From Deferribacteraceae bacterium UBA6799 (lineage in GTDB: Bacteria > Chrysiogenota > Deferribacteres > Deferribacterales > Geovibrionaceae): DNA of 64,000 nucleotides. The stretch is from assembly GCA_002452335.1 (NCBI GenBank), contig DKFJ01000010.1:201559-265558 (forward strand), in the 5' to 3' direction. This document shows positions 1 to 8,647 of this stretch, piece by piece. The notes below the pieces were generated by a model. It searched no databases, was not told the DNA's origin, and saw only the letters and a list, made by a program, of their open reading frames with translations. The position numbers were made by a program, and so were the translations under genes. Position 1 is the first letter of the stretch. The number at the start of each line of letters is the position of its first letter.

Positions 1-116
1 AATTTTGTGTTCGTCTTTATGTTTGGTATTTCTGATATATCTTTTATTAATTATTGTTATAAAAAGAATATTTTATTTATATTGAAATTCATTATTATGT
101 TCGTTATATTGTTCGT

Positions 117-1301
117 ATGAAACCAACATACATGGAACCGATGATGCCTTTGCAGGATGGTAAAAGTCCAGAGAAAAGGCGAGAGATTGACAACCTAATC
201 GCTGACCTGCGTGAGAAGTCTGTGCTTCTTGCCAGTAAACTGCATCCAAAAGTTCTCTCACTTATTGGTGATCAGGTACGCCTTATGAACTGCTATTACA
301 GCAACCTCATTGAAGGACATCATACAAAACCAAAGGATATTCAGGATGCTTTGAATGGTGATTTTTCCGATAACTCTGAAACCAGAGATATACAGCTAGA
401 GGCAAAAGCGCACATTGAAGTTCAGAGGCAGATAGATTATTCCACTCATGGCTTTGACGATATTGTGTCTGATGGTTTTATCAAATGGTTGCATGGTGAG
501 TTTTATAAAGAACTACCTGAAAGCCTGAAATTTGTAACAGATGATAAGGGTAATAGGTTTGAAGTTGTAGCAGGACAATTCAGAGATAGGGATGTTGTTG
601 TCGGTCGTCATGTCGGTGTACCACATGAGAACTTGCCTGAGTTCATAGATAAATTCTGTAAATCATATGATATTAGCAAACTTGGTAAGCATGAACAAAT
701 GGCCGCCACCGCCGCATCGCACCATAGACTCTTATGGATTCACCCCTTTCTTGACGGGAACGGGCGTGTAGCGAGGTTATTCAGCCATGCATATCTGAAG
801 AGTATCGGAATTGGTAGTGACCTCTGGTCCGTATCCAGAGGGCTTGCCAGAGAGTCTGAGCAATACAAACAGATGCTGGCGAAGGCAGATGCCGCAAGGT
901 CAGGAGATTTGGATGGCAGAGGCAGTTTGTCGCTCTCAGGGCTTCAGGACTTTTGTATATTCTTCCTGAGATGCTGTATAGACCAAGTGGAGTTCATGGG
1001 CAGGCTGATAGATCAGAATGGCTTGCTCGACCGAATAGAAGCTCACATGAACCTCTTAATCAATAAAGAAGGACTACATCCTAAGTCATTCAAACTTGTC
1101 GCTTACGCAGTCAAAGAGGGCGAATTCAGAAGAGGCGAGGCCGCCGACATTATGGGTATCCAAAGCCGAACTGTCGCCAGCCAGACTTTGTCGGAACTTC
1201 TCCGCAGAGGCTTGCTTGTTTCACCAGATAAAAAAGCCCCCGTCAGCCTCGGCATAACCGAAGAAGCAAAGGAATTCTGGTTACCGGGATTGTTTAAATA
1301 A
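117..1301 (+). CDS. Fic family protein (probable AMP transferase), class II with N-terminal inhibitory helix
   Basis: Fic enzymes transfer AMP (sometimes other phosphate groups) from a nucleotide to a protein hydroxyl. The protein is 394 aa. The full core motif HPFLDGNGRVAR is at residues 209-220, with catalytic His209. An (S/T)xxxE(G/N) inhibitory motif, SNLIEG, lies at residues 62-67, which is the class II arrangement in which Glu blocks ATP gamma-phosphate binding. The C-terminal ~80 residues look like a winged helix (a HTH at about 340-370). No clear Shine-Dalgarno sequence precedes the ATG at 117, so the ATG at 132 is an alternative start. It stands alone on the plus strand, next to an unknown gene and a Hachiman system. 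The target is unknown; an Fic of this kind could be a regulator, a toxin or a defence effector. Confidence 0.9.
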   Translation: MKPTYMEPMMPLQDGKSPEKRREIDNLIADLREKSVLLASKLHPKVLSLIGDQVRLMNCYYSNLIEGHHTKPKDIQDALNGDFSDNSETRDIQLEAKAHIEVQRQIDYSTHGFDDIVSDGFIKWLHGEFYKELPESLKFVTDDKGNRFEVVAGQFRDRDVVVGRHVGVPHENLPEFIDKFCKSYDISKLGKHEQMAATAASHHRLLWIHPFLDGNGRVARLFSHAYLKSIGIGSDLWSVSRGLARESEQYKQMLAKADAARSGDLDGRGSLSLSGLQDFCIFFLRCCIDQVEFMGRLIDQNGLLDRIEAHMNLLINKEGLHPKSFKLVAYAVKEGEFRRGEAADIMGIQSRTVASQTLSELLRRGLLVSPDKKAPVSLGITEEAKEFWLPGLFK

Positions 1302-1369
1302 ATATGGGCTCCATGAGTTTCATTTTATGGATAAATTGAAATAAATATATTAATATCAGGAAAAATAGA

Positions 1370-2233
1370 GTGTGCGATATGAATAGAAATAAAAAAAAAC
1401 TCACTGTTCGTTTTTATGAAATAGAATCTAATGAAGCATTGTTGAATGATATTTCAGCTGTGCATCAAGTAAGTTTAGGAAGCGGTGAAAAGACACGCAT
1501 AATAAATAATAAAGAAAAGAAGTATTTTATTAAGTTAGATAAAATTTATATCTCTGGAAGGGATTTTTATTCAATAGCAGTTGTTAAAGAAAGGAATACT
1601 TGGCAAACGAAGGCACTTAGAGATGGTACGATTTCAGGTATTCAAATAAATCAGGGCATTATTGGTGATCCATACTATTACTTTCTTGATCCAGAGAAGA
1701 AAGTAATCTTTGGCTTAACGACAGGTGGGAATGAGGGTTTAAGAACTGTTGGGGAAACTACTTTAACTCAATTCCAAAAAGATAGATTAAGTAAGATAGC
1801 TTTAAATCCAATTATGAAAAAGGATGATTCAGCGAAGATTGATAACCTCTCAAATATAAAGAACTTTGAACTTAAAGTGGATTTCAGTGAATTAGGTGAA
1901 ATTGATACCTCTGCACCTAATACTCTTAGGGAATTAAGTATTATAGCTAGAAATGCGGAAATAAATATAAAATATAATAATATTGAAGATGAAAATGGCT
2001 TACCTGAAAGAGAGCTAGTTGAAATTGTAGACTTTTTAAATGAAAATGATGCCTGTAGTAAATTGACTGTAGAGGGTGAGGATATTGATGGAGAACCAGT
2101 AAAGCTCGATTTCCATCATAGTCTTTTTGTCTATAGAGAAGAGATTGAAACTAGAAATAATTATATTGATGAAAACAGTGCCCATCAAGTTTTAACAAAT
2201 GCCTCAGAAATGCTAAAAGATTTAGTTCAGTAA
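1370..2233 (+). CDS. Unrecognised 287-aa protein in defence region
   Basis: I do not recognise this protein. It is 287 aa, soluble, has no signal peptide or membrane segment, and is rich in Asn, Ile, Lys and Glu. It looks like an N-terminal beta-rich half (about 1-130) followed by a charged half. The GTG at 1370 is favoured because an AGGA sits 8 nt upstream; the in-frame ATG at 1379 is the alternative. It runs convergently into the Hachiman helicase gene and overlaps its 3' end by 12 bp. Base composition is AT-rich like its neighbours, so it probably arrived with them. A role as a third defence-linked component is possible but unsupported. Confidence 0.6.
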   Translation: MCDMNRNKKKLTVRFYEIESNEALLNDISAVHQVSLGSGEKTRIINNKEKKYFIKLDKIYISGRDFYSIAVVKERNTWQTKALRDGTISGIQINQGIIGDPYYYFLDPEKKVIFGLTTGGNEGLRTVGETTLTQFQKDRLSKIALNPIMKKDDSAKIDNLSNIKNFELKVDFSELGEIDTSAPNTLRELSIIARNAEINIKYNNIEDENGLPERELVEIVDFLNENDACSKLTVEGEDIDGEPVKLDFHHSLFVYREEIETRNNYIDENSAHQVLTNASEMLKDLVQ

Positions 2234-4705
2234 GTTGTTTATTTCTTTTTTTATAACCGGATGCAGGCTTTCTAGCCGTTTTTCATCGAATGCTTTTTTT
2301 AATTCAAATGATGATTTTAATGTAACGTCTGATGGTAGGTTCTTATTAATCTCAATTGATGCTTCTCTTGAAAGACCAAGTCTGACTAAATCTATAAAAC
2401 GCTCTTTACAACCTCCAACCTCAATATATGAGTGAAGTTTGACAGTTTGCAGGTCTAATTTTCTGGAAAAAATTATATTCGACAAGATAGTATCATAACA
2501 CTTTAATGCATATGCCATTTTGAATCTAATATCACTATCAATTAGCTTAATAACCTCGCGGATACACGTGTTTATAGTGCTTTTAGGATTCCTGTTCTTG
2601 TGTTCAATTATGATTTCTTTTAAATGTTTACCTTGAAACCATTTGCATGCAATAGTAGTTAAAAAGCCTAATCTGCTTTCTGTTGGCAAGAAAAGCTGCA
2701 TTTTAATTAATTCATTTAGGATATTATATAATCTGTCGTAGACATCTCCAGACTTTGGATGTGGCAATGTCCATAGAGAAAGATCATTTTGTTCATTAAG
2801 GTAATTATATAATGTGTTTTGTTGAATATATCCTATTGTTGGATTTGCGCTCATTGTGAAAGGATCGATTGTTAAATTACTGTGTGCTTGCTTAATCTTA
2901 TTTAAAAGAGACTCCTTTGCATCATTGTCAAGAATAAGCTCTTTTGCCTCAAAAGTACGTGAAAGTGTTTCATTTTCATATTCGCCAATGAGCTTATTGG
3001 CAATAGAGTAATATGATGTTACTTCCTTTGACGTATCGATTTCATTTCCTTGTAACACTGATATGATACCATCAAGGTCAGTATTGAGTAACTCAAAATA
3101 TGTTGGAATCTTTTCAGCTTTTTCTTCAGTATCATTTATATCATAATCAAAGTCCCATTTCTCAGGGTTAATCAAAAATACATTTCCTGAGAAATGTTGC
3201 AACATCCTTCCTGCTCGGCCAATTATATTCTTGATTTGCACATCTTCCATTGCCTTATCTGGAGAATAGAAGCCACTTATTTTTGGATTTTGAAGGAATA
3301 GATTTTTTGCGGGTAAATTTATACCCTCTGCCAGTGTACTTGTGCAAGCAATAAACTTAATTTTACCTTCTCTCATAAGGCTCTCTATTAGAAATCTGGT
3401 CGTCGAAGGTAATGAGCCATAGTGAAAAGCTATGCCGTGCCTCAAGTTGTTAGCCAGGGTAAATTCGTGGTGTAGAAAATTTTCCACATAGTCGGCTGCT
3501 TCCTCAAGAGATTGATCATTGAATGCACCGGATGAAAGTTTCATAAGTGCATTAGCTGTTGATTCACAGTAGGCTTTGCCGTTTCTAAAAATAATATTGA
3601 TTTCATCTTTCCCAAAATGATTTGCAATGTCCTCAATATCAGAGCCTTTAAATCCTTTTTTTGCTGTTAATACCCTCTGAGTGTTGAAATGCTCTATAAT
3701 CATGTCTCTGCTTTGTAAAGTTACAGAAATAATAATCTTAGCTACTGATGAATGGTTAGTTATCCTTTTTTTAAAATCAACATTGCTGAAAACAGAGTCG
3801 AAGCTATTTTGGTATTCTTGAGAGGGCATGCTTATGATTATTTGTGGAGTACTGTCTTCAAGTAGTTTCTGTAAGGTTAAATGCAATAAAACCCCTCTGT
3901 CTTTTGAGGCAATATTATGAGCCTCATCTATAAAAAGAAAATTAAAATAGATATCGCCTGTTTGAAGAATTTCAAATAATCTTTCCTGTGTCATTACAAA
4001 AAAAGTTTTATTTTTATATATTTTGTTTTCTTTATTTGGAACAGTGACGATCTCAACATCATCTGCATGAGTGTTCCCTTTTAGAATATCATATATGTTT
4101 TTTGAAACTTCAGTTATTAAAGCACGAGATGGAACCACAATAGCAGCAAAAGCTCCGTCACTATTTAGTACCTTATTGATGAGATACTTTAAAATAATAT
4201 ACGTTTTTCCTGTAGATGTGGGGGCAGACGTTAATATGTCATTACCATTAATTAAGTCTCCCCATAAACATCGTTGATAATCAGTAAGTACATGACTGAT
4301 CTCTGGCACTGTATTGACTTCTCTTCTTATATCCATATTGAATTCATCAAAGAAATTTAGTCTTAGCTGATTTTCAGGAAAACGTTCATGTATTAAGTCG
4401 GTGTTTGGGAAATCACCGGATTCTGTGAAAAGGTAGTTAGCGAAAGCAACCAAGGTATCGTATTCTTTACCCGCCACATCGATAAGCATAGAGAGCAGTT
4501 CTGTTCCTTCTTTAATTATTTTATCATTACCTGATTTATAAAAAAATTGGATTGAGCTAATTAATCTCTTTATGTCAATGATTGGTAGTTCATATTTCCT
4601 ATCAAGCATCTTTAAAATATAAGCATTAAAAAGTTTGTGAGAGGCTTCTTTATAGCCATCATTATTCAGAATATGTTGTGATTGTTCTTCATAGAAATTC
4701 ATCAT
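2222..4705 (-). CDS. hamB: HamB-type superfamily 2 helicase of a Hachiman defence system
   Basis: The product is an 827-aa SF2 DNA helicase/translocase. Walker A (APTSTGKT) is at residues 161-168, the DEAH box at 260-263, a TSTLAEGINLPA motif at about 455-466 and motif VI (IGRAGR) at 495-500. These are all the catalytic motifs of an active Ski2-like enzyme. It lies directly downstream of the DUF1837 nuclease gene, with the start codon overlapping the upstream stop (ATGA), so the two are translationally coupled. That is the HamA-HamB order. In studied Hachiman systems, HamB senses DNA and restrains or releases the HamA nuclease. AT-rich composition suggests horizontal transfer. Family assignment rests on motif content plus partner; an unrelated Ski2-like helicase is the alternative. 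Confidence 0.85.
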   Translation of the reverse strand: MMNFYEEQSQHILNNDGYKEASHKLFNAYILKMLDRKYELPIIDIKRLISSIQFFYKSGNDKIIKEGTELLSMLIDVAGKEYDTLVAFANYLFTESGDFPNTDLIHERFPENQLRLNFFDEFNMDIRREVNTVPEISHVLTDYQRCLWGDLINGNDILTSAPTSTGKTYIILKYLINKVLNSDGAFAAIVVPSRALITEVSKNIYDILKGNTHADDVEIVTVPNKENKIYKNKTFFVMTQERLFEILQTGDIYFNFLFIDEAHNIASKDRGVLLHLTLQKLLEDSTPQIIISMPSQEYQNSFDSVFSNVDFKKRITNHSSVAKIIISVTLQSRDMIIEHFNTQRVLTAKKGFKGSDIEDIANHFGKDEINIIFRNGKAYCESTANALMKLSSGAFNDQSLEEAADYVENFLHHEFTLANNLRHGIAFHYGSLPSTTRFLIESLMREGKIKFIACTSTLAEGINLPAKNLFLQNPKISGFYSPDKAMEDVQIKNIIGRAGRMLQHFSGNVFLINPEKWDFDYDINDTEEKAEKIPTYFELLNTDLDGIISVLQGNEIDTSKEVTSYYSIANKLIGEYENETLSRTFEAKELILDNDAKESLLNKIKQAHSNLTIDPFTMSANPTIGYIQQNTLYNYLNEQNDLSLWTLPHPKSGDVYDRLYNILNELIKMQLFLPTESRLGFLTTIACKWFQGKHLKEIIIEHKNRNPKSTINTCIREVIKLIDSDIRFKMAYALKCYDTILSNIIFSRKLDLQTVKLHSYIEVGGCKERFIDLVRLGLSREASIEINKNLPSDVTLKSSFELKKAFDEKRLESLHPVIKKEINNLLN

Positions 4706-5703
4706 TTTGCTATCCCCATGTACTCGATAAACTGTTTTACCACTTCTTCAACCGAGGAAAACGGCAGAAGTAGTAGCGGTGTTTTGCAAGGGGAGAGATT
4801 TTTATGTTGTACCGTTTTGTAGAAACTAGTTACATGATTATTTGCCATTGCTTTATAATTCTCTAAATATTCGTCATCAGTATCTGAAAAAATACTGGCT
4901 TCTGTAAAACCTATAAAACATGGAGTGTGTAATATGTCATTTTGGATACTATGATTATTAAATGGATTGGTAAGGTTTAAGATTAAGTCTTTCAGGTCTT
5001 TGTCTATATTTGGAAAATCTATATGGGTTTCAATTTTGTCAAATTCGAATTCGTATTTATCTTGTTCAAAGCATTTTGATATTGATGAGATTGCGTCATT
5101 TTTTGCTCCATCAAATGCATCATGTAGTTTTGACTCTCCGAAGTATAGGCGTAGCTCTCCTTGGTGAAATTGAGCATGAACACCATCTGCCCCATGATAA
5201 GGTACTCTTCTGCTAGATTTTAGGGACATTTTAGTTAAAATCTTTGGAGCATCATAATAGGCTTCCAATAGAGCGAAAAGAAGCAATTCGCCTAATTCGC
5301 CCTGTGCTGTGTGTTGGCTGGTGTTTCTAACGGCCTTTAAAAATAATTGTTGTTTTTGAGATTCGTTAAATTCTATTCCAAGTTTATTGCTGATTTCTGT
5401 TATAGAAAAACAGAAATGTATAAAAAGTATCTCTTTAATCAAATTAAATAATGCACTTACTTCACAAACACCATTTTTACACGGAAGATATATGAGACAA
5501 GTATCAACAACTGCTCCATCTTTTAATCTGATTTCATAGTCAATTCGTTTTAAAACATTTCTAACTTGTGCAGTATCTTTAATCTGAGTTTGTAGTTTTG
5601 GACACACATTACACCAACAAAACTTAACATCAAGAAAACCATAACTGCTATTGTGTAAAATTATTTTATATTTGTCTATATTAAATATGAAAAATTTACT
5701 CAT
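4702..5703 (-). CDS. hamA: HamA nuclease (DUF1837) of a Hachiman defence system
   Basis: This 333-aa protein has the DUF1837/HamA signature in its central part: GELGEL at residues 135-140, GADGVH at 171-176 and GESK at 189-192. Together they form a PD-(D/E)xK-type nuclease centre (E136/E139, D173, E190-x-K192). HamA is the DNA-degrading effector of Hachiman and acts with the HamB helicase encoded immediately downstream. The N-terminal third is less conserved but has a cysteine cluster (C29, C31, C34, C75, C80), which might bind metal (inference). The operon promoter must lie just upstream, within about 150 bp of the tRNA-like attachment site. Strong AT bias marks it as part of the acquired region. 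Confidence 0.87.
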   Translation of the reverse strand: MSKFFIFNIDKYKIILHNSSYGFLDVKFCWCNVCPKLQTQIKDTAQVRNVLKRIDYEIRLKDGAVVDTCLIYLPCKNGVCEVSALFNLIKEILFIHFCFSITEISNKLGIEFNESQKQQLFLKAVRNTSQHTAQGELGELLLFALLEAYYDAPKILTKMSLKSSRRVPYHGADGVHAQFHQGELRLYFGESKLHDAFDGAKNDAISSISKCFEQDKYEFEFDKIETHIDFPNIDKDLKDLILNLTNPFNNHSIQNDILHTPCFIGFTEASIFSDTDDEYLENYKAMANNHVTSFYKTVQHKNLSPCKTPLLLLPFSSVEEVVKQFIEYMGIAK

Positions 5704-5863
5704 TATGTATTTCTATGTAATTATCACTGGTTCCATTCTGACAGTATTCTGACAGCAAGCGGGAAAAAGGGGGAATATGCGGGAAATAGAATATTCTGTA
5801 AAATGCTTGTAGATATTCACTTTACATCCTTCTATTTCCCGTTGTTTCCCATACGTTATTGAT

Positions 5864-5883
5864 TTCGAGTCCCCCTCTCGGCA
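5864..5883 (+). other. tRNA-Leu-like 3' end, probable island attachment site (att)
   Basis: The 20 bases read as a T-loop (TTCGAGT), a T-stem 3' strand (CCCCC), an acceptor 3' strand (TCTCGGC) and discriminator A. The acceptor would pair with GCCGAGA, a typical tRNA-Leu beginning. No matching 5' half is present: the bases before the T-loop are not G-rich. This is therefore a tRNA 3' fragment, as tyrosine recombinases leave at one island end. A 12-bp partial copy (GAGTCCCCCTCT) recurs at 6044-6055. No integrase gene is in the window. Confidence 0.6.
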
Positions 5884-5894
5884 TACATAAAATA

Positions 5895-5919
5895 ACCCGA
5901 CTTAAGTCGGGTTTTTTTA
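5895..5919 (+). terminator. Rho-independent terminator behind the tRNA-like fragment
   Basis: A perfect 18-bp palindrome (ACCCGACTTAAGTCGGGT, 5895-5912) is followed by a run of T. It is placed as expected for the terminator of a tRNA gene, supporting the view that the upstream fragment is a transplanted tRNA 3' end. Confidence 0.75.
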
Positions 5920-5973
5920 TGTCTATTGTTCTGGGACGAGAACGGCTTTTGCCGCCGACGAGCAGGAGGAATA

Positions 5974-5990
5974 GCCGACATGATGTCGGC
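5974..5990. repeat. Hairpin GCCGACAT-G-ATGTCGGC inside dispersed noncoding repeat
   Basis: Perfect 8-bp arms surround a single central base. Outer inverted arms (CTTTTGCC at 5946-5953 and GGCAAAAG at 5995-6002) extend it to a larger cruciform. Diverged copies of parts of this element occur near 12383 and 23402. Confidence 0.55.
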
Positions 5991-6251
5991 GACAGGCAAA
6001 AGACTGGCTTTTTTGAGCAGACACGACGTCTGAGAAAAAAAGAGAGTCCCCCTCTGGTAATTCATTAATCAAAAACAAACTGTCAGATAATTCTGACTAT
6101 ATTCTGACAGATTGTGATGAAATAAAAAAATCGTATTGATTGATATGTTTGTAATTTGGGTGCGAAAATTGATAAATGATTAGTATGAAACGTAATATCT
6201 CAGTAGTGTTAGCTAGGTTGCTAAAAAGTTTGCAGTGTTCAGTAGTATTAT

Positions 6252-6348
6252 CGCCTGCTGTGATGGTGTTATTAGTCACAGATGCGACAGGTGAGCTGAA
6301 AAATGTGTTCAGGCTGCTGATGCCTGTTATTTGCATAGCATTACTCAC
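6252..6348 (-). pseudogene. Fragment duplicating the 5' end of the adjacent RTX-type gene
   Basis: Reading on the minus strand from about 6334, the frame starts MQITGISSLNTFFSSPVASV, the same first 20 residues as the intact gene whose start is at 7725. Similarity continues to about residue 30, then ends. Nothing downstream resembles beta-roll repeats, and the frame runs into unrelated sequence by about 6250. This is a partial duplication or the decayed remnant of a second paralogue. It sits 4 bp past the stop codon of the intact gene. Confidence 0.7.
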
Positions 6349-6351
6349 TCA

Positions 6352-7725
6352 TCAGACATCGGTTATCTGAACATCTGCCATTTTTTCATATGTTGCTGAT
6401 GTGTCATATTCCTGTTTTTTGGTGTAGTCCTGATTATTACCGTATATCAGCGTAATGCTGCCGCTTCCGTCTTTCATCGTGTATGTTTTTACTTTGGTTC
6501 CGTTTTCATTTACAGAATCAGTGATGTCATATTCGTCTTCGGAAATACCGTTCATATCAATCATTGTGTCTTTGGAAGCACCATCGACTATGTCACTGCC
6601 GTCCCCTCTGCTATAACTGATTGTGCTGGCTACCCTGCCTTCGAACAGACTGTGATAAAGAGAGATATAGTCGTCACCTGTGCCGCCTGATATTATGCCT
6701 GTACCTGTTATAGTGTCGTTACCCTCACCGCCGTTGATTATGGCGTTACCATATGATTCTACAGTGATGGTGTCATCACCGGCTCCGCCGTCAACAGTTA
6801 TGCTGTCACCATCTATAAAACTGCCTGAAGCATTGATAATATCATCTCCGTTTCCGGATAAGATATTTGTATCGTTGGTAGTGCTTAAATAGATATTGTC
6901 GCTGCCATCACCTGTTATTATACTTGCGTTATTGGAGCCAATTATTTCAATACTATCGTCCCCATCGCCGCTGTTTATAGCAAGATTTGTTGAAAAACTT
7001 GAATTTATTCTGTCGTTGCCGCTTCCACTATCTATATAGACGTTGTTTGAATCATCCACTGTAACATAGTCAATTCCATCGCCGGTGTTCATAATAACAT
7101 TATTTGATAAACATATTAAAGAACCATCGTTGCCGTCACCGCTGTTGATAATAACATCATCTGAACTGAACACTTCTGAGATGTCGCCTCCAGCGCCACT
7201 GTCTATTATCACGTTACTGGCATTTATTAATAAAGAACGGTCCTTGCCGCTGCCGGAAGTCGAAATAACATTTTTGCTATCGTGTATTCTGATTGTGTGG
7301 TCTTTGTCGTCTGAGTCTAAAACGACATTGTCGCTGTGGTGAACATCAATTTCAGAATTCGAGCCATCATAATATACATTATGAGCATTTGAGATAGAGG
7401 CTATGCTTTTATCCTCACTAAATGAAAGCCATTCTCCGTATTTTTCAAACTTGTCTGAAATTTTTGCCGCTTCAGTGAGATTGTCCGATGTTAGTACAGT
7501 ATCCTGTACACTGTCAAACACCTCGCGGATAGCACTCATAAAGCTTTTTTCGTTTGTAAATGAACTGAAGATGTTGCTATGAATATTGCCAAACATATCA
7601 TATGTTTCGGCGACAGATATTTTATCTGGAGAGTATGTGTCACCTGCTGTAACTGTGTTATTAGCAACAGATGCGACAGGTGAGCTGAAAAATGTGTTCA
7701 GGCTGCTGATGCCTGTTATTTGCAT
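6352..7725 (-). CDS. RTX-type (haemolysin-like Ca-binding repeat) beta-roll protein
   Basis: The 457-aa protein consists mainly of tandem ~19-residue repeats of the form (S/N)GxGxDxhxh (about residues 120-380), with units such as SGSGNDRI, SGDGDDSI, TGDGSDNI and GGAGDDTI. This pattern builds a calcium-binding parallel beta-roll. There is no N-terminal signal peptide or membrane segment. RTX proteins usually leave by type I secretion with a C-terminal signal, but no secretion genes are in the window. The first ~120 residues are unique. The C-terminal ~80 residues (GDGSDIVDGA..., MKDGSGSITL) match those of the paralogue at 31208. Function is unknown; a surface or secreted protein is the best guess. 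Confidence 0.8.
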   Translation of the reverse strand: MQITGISSLNTFFSSPVASVANNTVTAGDTYSPDKISVAETYDMFGNIHSNIFSSFTNEKSFMSAIREVFDSVQDTVLTSDNLTEAAKISDKFEKYGEWLSFSEDKSIASISNAHNVYYDGSNSEIDVHHSDNVVLDSDDKDHTIRIHDSKNVISTSGSGKDRSLLINASNVIIDSGAGGDISEVFSSDDVIINSGDGNDGSLICLSNNVIMNTGDGIDYVTVDDSNNVYIDSGSGNDRINSSFSTNLAINSGDGDDSIEIIGSNNASIITGDGSDNIYLSTTNDTNILSGNGDDIINASGSFIDGDSITVDGGAGDDTITVESYGNAIINGGEGNDTITGTGIISGGTGDDYISLYHSLFEGRVASTISYSRGDGSDIVDGASKDTMIDMNGISEDEYDITDSVNENGTKVKTYTMKDGSGSITLIYGNNQDYTKKQEYDTSATYEKMADVQITDV

Positions 7726-7801
7726 TGCATTACTCCGTCAGTGAAATTCTGTCCTGATTCTTTTATCGTCTATATGTGAAATGCCTTAACAAAAATCGGT
7801 C

Positions 7802-7818
7802 GCACCCCTCGCGGGTGC
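7802..7818. other. Hairpin in the divergent intergenic region
   Basis: GCACCC and GGGTGC flank a 5-nt loop in the 238-bp gap between the RTX-type gene and the ABC transporter operon. There is no T tract, so it is not a typical terminator. A second inverted pair (GTGTG/CACAC) follows near 7870-7895. Their role is unknown; both promoters must lie here. Confidence 0.4.
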
Positions 7819-7963
7819 ATGGGCGGACGCAGGGGCGGATATTATGTGTAAAGAAACTGCATAGAGTGTGCAGAATTTTCACACTGCCATACAGCGGAAC
7901 TTGCGCCTGATAAGGTGTTATACTATGGCATGACTTTTGCGTCTGTAACCAATGGAGGTTATT

Positions 7964-8647
7964 ATGTCATTAGTGGTAGCAGAAAATCTTACAAAAATTT
8001 ATCAGATGGGAACAGGGAAGGTCGCTGCTCTGAACGGAGTGAGCTTCTCTTTGGAAAAGTCTTCTTTTATCAGCTTCATAGGTCCATCCGGCAGCGGAAA
8101 GACAACTCTGCTGAACATGATAGGGTGTCTGGACAGCCCCACGTCCGGCATCGTCACCGTGGACGGACAGGATACATCATTTCTCAGCCGCTCAAAAAAG
8201 GCGGATTTCAGAGGCAGAAAAATCGGCTTTATTTTTCAGGAATTTAATCTTTTTCCGGTTCTCAGCGTTTATGAAAATGTCGAGTATCCCCTGATAATGG
8301 TTCAGGATGTCGGAGCATCAGAACGAAGGGAGAGAATAGAAAAAGTTCTCGAAGCCGTGGGCATGGCGGAACATGCCGCAAAACGCCCCTCTCAGCTGTC
8401 CGGAGGTCAGAAGCAGAGGACGGCGGTTGCCAGAGCTCTGGTGGCGAATCCTGCCATCATTCTGGCGGACGAACCAACGGCAAATCTGGATCACGAAACA
8501 TCCATGAAGATAATCTCTCTGATGAAATCCATGCGCGACGACTTCGGAACCACATTCGTTTTTTCCACCCACGACCCAAAGGTGGTGGGCGAGGCCGAAA
8601 AAATATACGTTCTGGAAGACGGAAAAATAGTCAGGGAGGAGGCGTGA
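7964..8647 (+). CDS. ABC transporter ATP-binding protein, LolD/MacB type
   Basis: This 227-aa ATPase energises the FtsX-type permease encoded next. Walker A (GPSGSGKTT) is at 40-48, signature LSGGQKQR at 145-152, Walker B with ADEPTANLD at 168-176, and the H-loop STHD follows. ADEPTANLD and the compact size are typical of the LolD/MacB/FtsE group, which performs mechanotransmission rather than classic membrane-crossing transport. The ATG at 7964 is chosen because GGAGG lies at 7954-7958; a frame from 7952 would place the ribosome-binding site inside the gene. It is the first gene of a five-gene operon and its stop overlaps the next start. Confidence 0.9.
   Translation: MSLVVAENLTKIYQMGTGKVAALNGVSFSLEKSSFISFIGPSGSGKTTLLNMIGCLDSPTSGIVTVDGQDTSFLSRSKKADFRGRKIGFIFQEFNLFPVLSVYENVEYPLIMVQDVGASERRERIEKVLEAVGMAEHAAKRPSQLSGGQKQRTAVARALVANPAIILADEPTANLDHETSMKIISLMKSMRDDFGTTFVFSTHDPKVVGEAEKIYVLEDGKIVREEA

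Larger units (their letters stand above)
5704..6351. other. 648-bp gene-free junction: island end, attachment-like site, hairpins, repeat copy
   Basis: No convincing gene is present. The short open frames on both strands follow inverted repeats and lack ribosome-binding sites. From left to right the stretch holds clustered TCTGACAG-type repeats near 5737-5755 and 6078-6113, the tRNA-Leu-like 3' end at 5864, a strong terminator hairpin at 5895, a noncoding repeat copy at about 5912-6050, a 12-bp direct repeat of the attachment core at 6044, and a fragment of the RTX gene 5' end (6252-6348). The arrangement resembles the scar region of an integrated island. Confidence 0.7.

Noticed and set aside
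5859..6068. Overlapping 69-aa open frames on both strands
   Set aside because: They mirror each other because the sequence is built of inverted repeats; no ribosome site, no protein family pattern, and they include the tRNA-like fragment.
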